A DNA stretch of 63,761 nt from Halomonas halodenitrificans DSM 735 (GTDB lineage Bacteria > Pseudomonadota > Gammaproteobacteria > Pseudomonadales > Halomonadaceae). A program made the position numbers and the translations under genes. The notes under the pieces are model-generated. The model made no database searches, was not told the DNA's origin, and saw only the letters and a program-made list of their open reading frames with translations. The stretch is from contig NZ_JHVH01000022.1 in assembly GCF_000620045.1 (NCBI RefSeq), forward strand, positions 1 through 63,761, given 5' to 3'. Below are positions 1 through 8,621 of this stretch, one piece after another (the stretch's first letter is position 1; every line of letters begins with the position of its first letter).

Positions 1-2
1 TA

Positions 3-341
3 GGGGTGGTGATCAGTTTTCGCCAAGAGGGTGATGAAGCCCCTGAAGAGCCGATGATCCGCTACTACATCAGTTCAGCCGAGTTGACCGCCAAAAAGCT
101 CGCTGAAGCAGCTCGACAGCACTGGCATATTGAGGCCAAGCTCCACTGGTCTTTGGACGTGGCGCTTCGTGAGGATGCCTGCAAAATCCACCGCGGACAG
201 GCGGCGGAAAATCTCGCCAGGGTCCGACATATTGCGCTGAATTACCTGAAAGGAGAGAAATCTTTCAAGGGCGGAATTCGGCGGAAACAGAAGAAAGCGG
301 CATTGGTTGAGACATATCTTGCTGACATTCTCGCGGTCTGA
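3..341 (+). CDS. ISAs1-family transposase, C-terminal part
   Basis: This is the C-terminal 110 or so residues of a DDE transposase of the ISAs1 type. The frame is open to the first base of the window, so the N-terminus (a full protein is about 370 residues) lies outside and intactness cannot be judged. Family-typical stretches seen are RYYISS near the start, the HWHIEAKLHW...LDVALREDA block (the region of the catalytic Glu) and NLARVRHIALNYLK. The GTG at 6 is only the first possible start inside the window and is not a real start. It ends 9 bases before a headless PIN-domain frame, which suggests the element marks a recombination border upstream of the sugar genes. Confidence 0.8.
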   Translation, partial: GVVISFRQEGDEAPEEPMIRYYISSAELTAKKLAEAARQHWHIEAKLHWSLDVALREDACKIHRGQAAENLARVRHIALNYLKGEKSFKGGIRRKQKKAALVETYLADILAV

Positions 342-349
342 AAGTTTTC

Positions 350-646
350 ATGCGTTTTCCCTGCTTCAATGACCGACTGGCCTTGGCGCTGGCCAAGCAG
401 GAGTCTTGTCCACTGCTTACCGGAGACCAAAACCTACGACTGCTTGCGGTTCGAGAGCAGGCAGGGGTGCGCGGTACGATCTGGATCCTCACTGAGCTGG
501 TTGAGTTCGGGCAGGTGAGCAAAGAAGCCGCGCATGCGGCACTGGTAATGATGAAGCAGCGTGATCGACGCTTGCCCTGGGACAAGGCGCGCAAGTACAT
601 CGACGATGCGACATTTGGCATCAAGAAGCGCACCGATACCTCTTGA
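350..646 (+). pseudogene. PIN-domain (VapC-like) protein fragment
   Basis: This 98-residue frame resembles the C-terminal two thirds of a PIN-domain ribonuclease of toxin-antitoxin type. Seen in it are DRLALALA, LLTGDQNLR (the conserved Thr-Gly-Asp acidic site), GTIWIL and a helical end with RRLPW. The N-terminal strand with the first catalytic Asp is missing, and the frame begins right after the end of the upstream transposase, so the gene was probably cut when the element inserted. No antitoxin partner is visible. I infer it is inactive. Confidence 0.55.
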
Positions 647-661
647 TCTATGGCAATTCAG

Positions 662-765
662 CTGGTCTGGTGCCGCGCTTCATCACTGGTCCGTTATCCA
701 CCATTGGGCCAATATCACCGGGCAGCTGAATATGCTGGTGGTGGCCAAGGAAGAGGGCAGTGTGG
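662..765 (+). pseudogene. Decayed fragment of a wbpP-type epimerase gene
   Basis: About 100 bases here align with the middle of the intact epimerase gene downstream (roughly 2593-2697). Shared blocks include GGTGCCGCGCT, GGCCAATATCACCGGGCA and ATGCTGGTGG. Translated, [15 protein letters not shown] matches [15 protein letters not shown]. The two copies differ by many substitutions and by a net 2-base length difference that breaks the frame, so this is an old non-functional remnant. It lies directly upstream of galE and explains the falsely long open frame that runs into galE. Confidence 0.7.
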
Positions 766-802
766 ACGGGGAAACCGCTTATCGATACACAGGGAGAGGT
801 CA

Positions 803-1828
803 ATGACAACCGTGCTTATCACCGGCGGCGCCGGCTATATCGGCTCCCATACCGTGCTGGCCCTGCTGGAAGCGGGGCATGAAGTGGTGGTGCTGGATAA
901 CCTCTGCAACGCCTCCCGGGAGTCGCTGCGCCGGGTGGAGCGACTGAGCGGGCGCACGCCGGCCTTCGTGCAGGGCGATATTCGCGACCGCGCCCTGCTG
1001 GATCGCCTGTTCCACGAGCATGCGGTAAGCGCGGTGATTCACTTCGCCGGGCTCAAGTCCGTGGGGGAGAGCGTGGCGCAGCCGCTCGCCTACTACGAGA
1101 ACAACGTCGCCGGCACCCTGACCCTGTGCCAGGCCATGCAGGCCGCCGGGGTCACGCGGCTGGTCTTCAGCTCGTCGGCCACCGTGTATGGCGATGGCCA
1201 CCCCATGCCGCTGCATGAGGGGCTGCCCACCGGGCAGCCCACCAACCCCTACGGTCGCTCCAAGCTGATGGTGGAGGAGCTGCTTGGCGATCTCGCCGCC
1301 TCGGACGCGAGCTGGTCCATCGGCCTGCTGCGCTACTTCAACCCCGTGGGGGCGCATCCGAGCGGGGAGATCGGGGAAGACCCCCGGGGCATTCCCAACA
1401 ACCTGCTGCCCTATGTGGCCCAGGTCGCCGTGGGGCGCCGTGAGCGGCTGGCCGTCTACGGCGACGACTACGCCACCCCGGATGGCACCGGCGTGCGCGA
1501 TTACATTCATGTGATGGATCTCGCCGCGGGGCATCTCTGTGCCCTGAATGCCCTGGGGGAGCGTGAGGGCGTGCATATCTGGAACCTGGGCACCGGCCAG
1601 GGCCACTCGGTGCTCGAGGTGGTCAGGGCCTTCGAGCGGGCCTCGGGGCGGGCGGTGCCTTTCCGCATCGAGCCCCGCCGGGCCGGCGACGTGGCCGCCT
1701 GCTGGGCCGATGCGGCGCTCGCCGAGCGTGAGCTGGGGTGGAAGGCGGAGCGCGGCTTGGAAGAGATGATGGCCGATACCTGGCGCTGGCAGCGGCAGAA
1801 TCCCCAGGGGTATTCTCAAGATGATTAA
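803..1828 (+). CDS. galE: UDP-glucose 4-epimerase GalE
   Basis: GalE interconverts UDP-glucose and UDP-galactose (often also the N-acetyl forms) in the cytoplasm and supplies precursors for surface glycans. It is 341 residues, against about 338 for E. coli GalE. The short-chain dehydrogenase features are visible: the NAD-binding GGAGYIG at residues 8-14, SSSATVYG near 123-130, and the catalytic Tyr150 and Lys154 in NPYGRSK. The ATG at 803 follows a GGAGAGG ribosome site. The open frame runs about 50 codons further upstream, but that part is the decayed epimerase remnant. It stands with other nucleotide-sugar genes, consistent with a role in polysaccharide synthesis. Confidence 0.93.
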   Translation: MTTVLITGGAGYIGSHTVLALLEAGHEVVVLDNLCNASRESLRRVERLSGRTPAFVQGDIRDRALLDRLFHEHAVSAVIHFAGLKSVGESVAQPLAYYENNVAGTLTLCQAMQAAGVTRLVFSSSATVYGDGHPMPLHEGLPTGQPTNPYGRSKLMVEELLGDLAASDASWSIGLLRYFNPVGAHPSGEIGEDPRGIPNNLLPYVAQVAVGRRERLAVYGDDYATPDGTGVRDYIHVMDLAAGHLCALNALGEREGVHIWNLGTGQGHSVLEVVRAFERASGRAVPFRIEPRRAGDVAACWADAALAERELGWKAERGLEEMMADTWRWQRQNPQGYSQDD

Positions 1829-1857
1829 ATATCATAGAATTCGTGAAGGTAAACAGC

Positions 1858-2190
1858 ATGCATGAAATTTGTATTATTTTATTCGGCGTTCTGAATGTCG
1901 TTATCCTGTTTTATGTTAGAGAAAAGTTTAAAAATTTTGAGGATGTATGGCTTGTGCCACTCATCATTCTTTTTATTTATTTTTTTCTTAACGTTTTTTT
2001 GCACGAAAGTGTTGACTTGTTGAACAGTTTTGGAACGCCGGAATATCGAAAGTACTTATCAGATACGTTAGTTGAGCCTATGATTGTTGTTTGGTCTGTA
2101 ATCTTAGGGGCAGTGTTTTTTTCTAAAAGACATGATGAAAGAAAAAATCAGTATTCATACAATGTTAAGATAATTGAAAAAAAGCAATGA
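1858..2190 (+). CDS. AT-rich orphan small membrane protein
   Basis: I do not recognise this 110-residue protein. It has a hydrophobic N-terminal segment (about residues 5-20), a second long hydrophobic stretch rich in Ile, Phe and Leu (about 32-50), a third weaker segment (about 75-90) and a basic C-terminal tail, so a two- or three-span inner membrane protein is likely. Base composition is strikingly AT-rich beside the GC-rich galE and wbpP genes, which points to recent transfer. The ATG at 1858 is preceded by GAAGGT at a good distance; a GTG at 1843 is possible but has no such site. Confidence 0.55.
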   Translation: MHEICIILFGVLNVVILFYVREKFKNFEDVWLVPLIILFIYFFLNVFLHESVDLLNSFGTPEYRKYLSDTLVEPMIVVWSVILGAVFFSKRHDERKNQYSYNVKIIEKKQ

Positions 2191-2283
2191 GATTTAGTTC
2201 TTCAGTTATTTATTGCCTTGCTTGATTGTTCTTATTATAAATTAAGGATTCTCTCCTTTTTTGGGATATTTATCAGGAAGCCT

Positions 2284-3324
<1,041 letters not shown>

Positions 3325-3326
3325 TC

Positions 3327-3338
3327 GGGGACAGTCCC
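3327..3338 (+). repeat. Single GGGGACAGTCCC palindrome
   Basis: One 12-base copy of the dispersed palindrome lies 2 bases after the wbpP stop codon and just before a terminator hairpin. Confidence 0.75.
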
Positions 3339-3352
3339 ACTCGTTATTATCC

Positions 3353-3385
3353 GAAGCCTGGCGTTCTGCCGGGCTTCGCTGTTTT
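3353..3385 (+). terminator. Rho-independent terminator after wbpP
   Basis: GAAGCCTGGC (3353-3362) pairs with GCCGGGCTTC (3368-3377) around a 5-base loop, with one G-U pair, followed by GCTGTTTT. It would separate wbpP transcription from the dehydrogenase downstream. Confidence 0.7.
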
Positions 3386-3457
3386 CGGGGGTGCCCTTGC
3401 CCTGGGCAACCCCTGTATTCTTATCCGATTAACAGCAATCGCAGTCAGGGATCTTCA

Positions 3458-4735
<1,278 letters not shown>

Positions 4736-4753
4736 TACGGGGACATGTAGCAC

Positions 4754-4808
4754 GGGGACCGTCCCCCAACCCCGGGGACAGTCCCCGTTGCAGATGGGGA
4801 CGGTCCCC
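4754..4808 (+). repeat. Array of three GGGGACNGTCCCC palindromes
   Basis: Copies start at 4754 (central C), 4774 (central A) and 4796 (central G), 20 and 22 bases apart, with a degenerate half copy at about 4739. They fill the gap between tviB and its terminator. Confidence 0.8.
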
Positions 4809-4880
4809 GTAGCCACTGCGGTGGTGTGATAGGATAAGACCCCTCTAGAGGGTGGGGCCTGACCCAGAGTTGACTTCGAA

Positions 4881-4915
4881 GCCGCCGTCTCGCCAATGCG
4901 AGGCGGCGGCTTTTG
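4881..4915 (+). terminator. Strong rho-independent terminator after tviB
   Basis: A 13-bp stem, GCCGCCGTCTCGC (4881-4893) with GCGAGGCGGCGGC (4898-4910), has a CAAT loop and one G-U pair, and is followed by TTTTGC. It ends the tviB transcript upstream of the DUF218 gene. Confidence 0.85.
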
Positions 4916-4934
4916 CGTTGTTAGGAGAGCGTAT

Positions 4935-5693
4935 ATGTACGACCTGCTGAAGGTGCTGGTGGCCAACCTGCTGATGCCACTGCCGGTGAGTCTGGGGTTG
5001 GGTGCCCTGGGGCTACTCCTGCTGCGCTGGCGACGGCTGGGGGGTGTGGTCATTGCCGTGGGGCTTGGGATATTGCTGTTGGCGAGTTGGCCGCCGGTGG
5101 CGGATCGTCTGCTGGCGCCGCTGGAGAGCCGCCATTCGGCGCTGGGTATGCTGCCCGAAGACCCTGACCTGGCGGCGGTGGTGGTGCTGGGGGGCGGCTG
5201 GGAGCCTGATTCGCCGCGCTCGACGGTGGGGCGCCTGAGTGATAGCTCGGCGCTTCGGCTGGTGGAGGGCATTCGCCTCTGGCGCCAGCGGCCCGAGCTA
5301 CCACTGATCGTTACCGGGGCCAGTCGCGATCCCGAGGTCGCGCCGGTCGCCCTGGGGTATGCCGCCGCGGCGGTGGATCTCGGGGTGCCGGCGGCCCGGC
5401 TGGTGGTGCTCGATTCCCCCACGGATACCGGCCGGGAGGCACGCGCCGTGAGTGACGCATTGGGGGAGGGGAGTCGCGTGGTGGTGGTCACCTCGGCCTC
5501 GCATATGCCCCGCGCCATGTATCACTTTCGGCAGGCAGGGTTGGAGCCGCTGGCGGCCCCCACCCACTACCTTGCCCGCCATCAGCGCACCGGACAGTTA
5601 CAGGAGTGGGTACCCTCGGCCAGCGAACTGCGCAAGACCGAGCGCGCGCTCTACGAAACCCTGGGCCTGCTGGCGGTGGGCTGGGAGCACTGA
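4935..5693 (+). CDS. DUF218 family envelope protein (YdcF/ElyC-like)
   Basis: This 252-residue protein has two N-terminal membrane segments (about residues 8-26 and 38-58) followed by a DUF218 domain. Domain features are VVVLGGGW at about 80, IVTGAS near 128, SPTDTGREA near 168 and VVVTSASHMPRA near 190. That layout matches E. coli ElyC (YcbC), which is needed for normal envelope and undecaprenyl-linked sugar metabolism; the biochemical function of the family is not settled. The ATG at 4935 has an AGGAGA site. It has its own unit, between a strong terminator and the palindrome at 5699. Confidence 0.8.
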   Translation: MYDLLKVLVANLLMPLPVSLGLGALGLLLLRWRRLGGVVIAVGLGILLLASWPPVADRLLAPLESRHSALGMLPEDPDLAAVVVLGGGWEPDSPRSTVGRLSDSSALRLVEGIRLWRQRPELPLIVTGASRDPEVAPVALGYAAAAVDLGVPAARLVVLDSPTDTGREARAVSDALGEGSRVVVVTSASHMPRAMYHFRQAGLEPLAAPTHYLARHQRTGQLQEWVPSASELRKTERALYETLGLLAVGWEH

Positions 5694-5698
5694 GCCCC

Positions 5699-5711
5699 GG
5701 GGACAGTCCCC
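5699..5711 (+). repeat. Single GGGGACAGTCCCC palindrome
   Basis: One full copy lies 5 bases after the stop of the DUF218 gene. Confidence 0.8.
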
Positions 5712-5811
5712 CAAGCCCATAACGCTTCTACACATGTCGCAAGGGCATTGACGCGGGCTGAGTGCAGAAGGGTGGCTGAATTCGTCAGAATCCTGTGCAA
5801 GAATTGGGGCG

Positions 5812-5880
5812 TCTGCATGGGCTCCTCGGCATATTGTTTGTTTGGCGATTAACAACATGCCTGCCCATGCAGACTTTTTT
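5812..5880 (+). terminator. Long hairpin with T-run upstream of nagB
   Basis: TCTGCATGGGC (5812-5822) pairs exactly with GCCCATGCAGA (5863-5873). Inside it GGCATATTGTT (5828-5838) pairs with AACAACATGCC (5851-5861) with one mismatch, leaving a 12-base loop, and CTTTTTT follows. This is far longer than the other terminators here. It could end the DUF218 transcript or be the 3' end of a small RNA. I found no convincing promoter just upstream. Confidence 0.6.
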
Positions 5881-5927
5881 CAATCCTAATGTACTGATTT
5901 CCTTCTTCTATTCGTGGGGAGGCCTCA

Positions 5928-5938
5928 GGGACAGTCCC
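5928..5938 (+). repeat. Shortened GGGACAGTCCC palindrome
   Basis: An 11-base copy lies 37 bases before the nagB start. Confidence 0.65.
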
Positions 5939-5974
5939 TTTTAGTCCCCTTTAACTCAACAAGAATCATGGCCT

Positions 5975-6724
5975 ATGTACAAGATATTCGAAACGGTAGA
6001 TGAGGTGTCCCGGTACACCGCTCAGCGGCTGCTGGATACGATCCTGGCCAAGCCCGAGGCGGTGCTGGGTCTGGCCACGGGCGGGACCATGGAGCCGGTG
6101 TATGCCCAATTGGTGGGGATGCTGGAACAGTCCGCCGTGGATCTATCACGGTTGACGACCTTCAACCTGGACGAGTATATCGGCCTTTCGGCGTCGCATG
6201 CGCAGAGCTACCGCTACTACATGGGTCAGCACCTGTTCGACAGGCTGAGTCTGCCCCGGGAGAGTGTGCATCTGCCCGATGGCAACGCCGAGGATGTCGA
6301 CGCGGCCTGTCGGGCCTATTCCACGGCCATTCAGGCCGCAGGCGGGCTCGACCTGCAGCTGCTGGGTATCGGCTCGAATGGCCATATCGGCTTTAACGAA
6401 CCCCATACCGATTTCAGTTGTCGCACCCATGTCATCGCGCTTTCCGAGCAGACGCGGCGCGATAATGGCCGCTTCTTCAGCGACCAGAGCGAGGTGCCCA
6501 CCCATGCGCTGACGCTCGGCATCCAGGACATCCTGGAGGCCGAGGAGATCATGCTGGTGGCCACGGGCTCCAAGAAAGCCGCCATCATGGCCGAGCTATA
6601 TCATGGCGGCGTGGATGAGGCCTTGCCCGCCTCGGCGCTGAAGCAGCACCACAATGTGACGATCGTGATGGATAGCCAAGCGGCGGCGCTGCTGCCGCGG
6701 CAGGAAGAGGGCGGCGCCGCGTAA
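5975..6724 (+). CDS. nagB: Glucosamine-6-phosphate deaminase NagB
   Basis: NagB converts glucosamine 6-phosphate to fructose 6-phosphate and ammonia in the cytoplasm. At 249 residues it fits the short, Bacillus-like class that lacks the E. coli allosteric C-terminus. Seen: LGLATGGTM sugar-phosphate loop near residues 31-39, NLDEYIGL with the catalytic acid Asp66, and GIGSNGHIGFNEP with catalytic His137 and Glu142. It may balance amino-sugar flow with the UDP-GlcNAc-derived genes nearby, but no other nag gene is in sight. No strong ribosome site is seen; the ATG at 5975 is the natural family start. Confidence 0.9.
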   Translation: MYKIFETVDEVSRYTAQRLLDTILAKPEAVLGLATGGTMEPVYAQLVGMLEQSAVDLSRLTTFNLDEYIGLSASHAQSYRYYMGQHLFDRLSLPRESVHLPDGNAEDVDAACRAYSTAIQAAGGLDLQLLGIGSNGHIGFNEPHTDFSCRTHVIALSEQTRRDNGRFFSDQSEVPTHALTLGIQDILEAEEIMLVATGSKKAAIMAELYHGGVDEALPASALKQHHNVTIVMDSQAAALLPRQEEGGAA

Positions 6725-6791
6725 GGGGAGGGTCCCCCTTCGGGGCGGTGTCGCGATACCCTGGCAGCGAACTTCCTGATGGAGAGACCGC

Positions 6792-7376
6792 ATGGCCGAT
6801 ATTCGCCTGCGCATCGAGCTGCTCAATACCGACCCGCTGGTCTGGCGCCGCGTGGTAGTGCCGGAGCAGATCAACTTGCACCGCCTCCACGAACTCATCC
6901 AGGACGTGATGATTTGGGGCGATTGTCATCTCTACGAGTTCGAGTGCAACGGCCGCTACTACGGCGAATCCGACGAGTGGGGCGACGGCGCCATCGCCCT
7001 GGCACGTAATGCCAAGCTCAAGGCGGTTGCGACGCGTGCCAAGGATAATGTCTTCCACTATCTCTACGACTTTGGCGATGACTGGAAGCATCGCATCGTG
7101 ATCGAGGCGACGGGGCTGGAGGAGACCAACCCCTGCCCGCAGTTTATCGATGGCGCCATGGCCTGCCCGCCGGAGGATATCGGCGGAACGATCGGCTATG
7201 CAGCGCTGAAGGCGGCCGCCGCCGGCAAGAAGGATAAGCTCGGCCAGGAGCTGTTGGAGATGGTGGGTGACGAGTTCGACCCCAAGGCGCTGGATAAGGA
7301 GGAGCTCGCCGAGATGCTCGAGCCCTTTCAGGCGGGCTTCCGACGCTTGGGGGAAGCGCCCGGCGAGCCACGCTAG
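6792..7376 (+). CDS. Plasmid pRiA4b ORF-3 family protein
   Basis: This 194-residue protein matches the pRiA4b ORF-3-like fold: IRLRIELLNTDPLVWRRV at the start, LHELIQDVMIW, then HLYEFECNG and the signature YDFGDDWKHRI near residue 95. The family often travels with transposons and plasmids, but its biochemical function is not established. A degenerate palindrome (about 6725-6737) lies upstream and a full array starts 2 bases after its stop. The ATG at 6792 lies 9 bases after GGAGAG. A mobile-element link is inference from context. Confidence 0.8.
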   Translation: MADIRLRIELLNTDPLVWRRVVVPEQINLHRLHELIQDVMIWGDCHLYEFECNGRYYGESDEWGDGAIALARNAKLKAVATRAKDNVFHYLYDFGDDWKHRIVIEATGLEETNPCPQFIDGAMACPPEDIGGTIGYAALKAAAAGKKDKLGQELLEMVGDEFDPKALDKEELAEMLEPFQAGFRRLGEAPGEPR

Positions 7377-7378
7377 GC

Positions 7379-7454
7379 GGGACAGTCCCCCAACCCCGGG
7401 GACAGTCCCCCAACCTCGGGGACAGTCCCCTTTTAACCCCCGGGGACAGTCCCC
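7379..7454 (+). repeat. Array of four GGGGACAGTCCCC palindromes at the 3' side of the RAYT gene
   Basis: Copies start at 7379 (first G missing), 7398, 7418 and 7442. The first three are in 20-base steps with the unit GGGGACAGTCCCCCAACCCC. The array ends 8 bases from the RAYT stop codon, so it lies at the 3' side of that gene. Confidence 0.85.
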
Positions 7455-7461
7455 GTCCCTA

Positions 7462-8094
7462 TCAGAGTCGTTGCCGCCAGGCCTCGCTGCCGAAGAGCCG
7501 GCCGCTACGAGTCTGTTGGCGTATATCCTCGAGGGTGGTGTCGTGGAGGGGGCTTTCGAACAGCTGTCGATAGTGGTGCTGGCGCTGTTCGGGGTGGTGG
7601 GCGCTGTCCAGATAGAGCGTGTGGGGTGTGATCACCGGGTCGTCTCGGCCAAGGGCGTTGGCGGCGTAGCTCGACCAGCGGTACTCCTCGGGTCGCTGGA
7701 CCATGCCGGCCCGCACCGGGTTCAGTTCGATATAGCGGTAGCAGGCGAAGAGGTAGGCTTCTTCGCCCACCAGGCAGGAGTGGTAGCGACCCTGAAAGAG
7801 TCTGCCGCTACGCTCATGGCGCTTGTTGAAGTACTGCACATAGCGTTGCCCGAGGCGCTTCATCATCTCGCTGATGTCGTGAGGGTCCTGGCGGGGCGAG
7901 GCGAGTAGGTGCACATGGTTGGTCATCAACACATAGGCGTGTATATCCACCCGGTGCAGCTGGCGCGCCTCGTCGAGCAGTTCCAGATAGCGCTCGGCAT
8001 CGCTGTGAAAGCGAAAGCAGATCCCGCGGTTATTGCCGCGTTGCACCAGATGCATCGGTGTGTTCGGCAGGAGTAGCCGCGCTCTGCGAGGCAT
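7462..8094 (-). CDS. rayT: REP-associated tyrosine transposase (RAYT)
   Basis: This 210-residue protein belongs to the TnpA-REP group related to the IS200/IS605 Y1 transposases. Seen: PRRARLLLPNTPMHLVQRGNNRG at the start in pieces, the metal-binding His-Val-His in MTNHVHLL near residue 60, GRLFQGRYHSCLV near 100-112 and the catalytic Tyr region ACYRYIELNPVRAGMV near 120, followed by WSSYAA. RAYTs are single-copy domesticated transposases that act on short palindromic REP sequences. Palindrome arrays at both sides (7379-7454 and 8156-8223) are the likely cognate repeats; that pairing is inference. Confidence 0.88.
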   Translation of the reverse strand: MPRRARLLLPNTPMHLVQRGNNRGICFRFHSDAERYLELLDEARQLHRVDIHAYVLMTNHVHLLASPRQDPHDISEMMKRLGQRYVQYFNKRHERSGRLFQGRYHSCLVGEEAYLFACYRYIELNPVRAGMVQRPEEYRWSSYAANALGRDDPVITPHTLYLDSAHHPEQRQHHYRQLFESPLHDTTLEDIRQQTRSGRLFGSEAWRQRL

Positions 8095-8155
8095 GATCGC
8101 TCCCCTCCCATGACGAGCGGTGGTTCAAATCAGTGTAGCCGAGCCCCTCCCTTTC

Positions 8156-8223
8156 GGGGACAGTCCCCCAACCCCGGGGACAGTCCCCTTTTGACTCCCT
8201 TTTGACTCTCGGGGACAGTCCCC
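8156..8223 (+). repeat. Array of three GGGGACAGTCCCC palindromes at the 5' side of the RAYT gene
   Basis: Copies start at 8156, 8176 and 8211. The last two are separated by a duplicated CCCTTTTGACTC motif. The array lies about 60 bases upstream of the RAYT start and could hold its promoter. Confidence 0.85.
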
Positions 8224-8621
8224 TTTTGACTCTGTCGGCATATGGAGACAGAAAAATCGTTGAATCTGTGGCGAGGTCGTTTCACGACTTCGTCAACGTT
8301 GCGGCGTTGATGGTCAGGCTGGCGTGAGGGCACTAAAGGAGGGTGATAATACTGCATTAAAATCAGCGGATTGACGGTAATCTGGTCATGGCTTGCCGAG
8401 TGGCCGTGCGCATGGTGATACACGGTGAAAGGGGCGTCATGCGCTCATTCAAAGGTGTATTTTATCTGCGACACTGATGTTTTCTTTTACTACAGTGAGT
8501 AACAGTAAAGTAAATGCCCTGTGCTGACCGGGTAGATCTTGGCGTAGACACCCTGCTTTATTGCATATGCGTCAAGGTGTGAGTCATCCAGTGGGTCCGA
8601 TAGGGCCAAGAAGGTTTCTCC
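8224..8621 (+). other. 398-base leader region of the polysaccharide locus
   Basis: There is no gene here. The stretch is clearly richer in A and T than its surroundings, especially 8440-8520, as expected for a promoter region. TTGACG at about 8372 and TTGGCG at about 8538 are possible -35 boxes, but neither has a good -10 at the right distance, so I do not call a promoter. No ops or JUMPstart sequence is present in this stretch. Confidence 0.45.

Noticed and set aside
650..802. N-terminal extension of GalE
   Set aside because: This part is the decayed wbpP fragment; GalE starts at 803 with a good ribosome site.
7379..7454. Regular repeats that might be a CRISPR array
   Set aside because: Repeats are only 13 bases, spacers are short, alike and low in complexity, and there are no cas genes.
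8124..8150. GGTTCAAATC resembling a tRNA T-loop
   Set aside because: No acceptor, D or anticodon stems can be formed around it.
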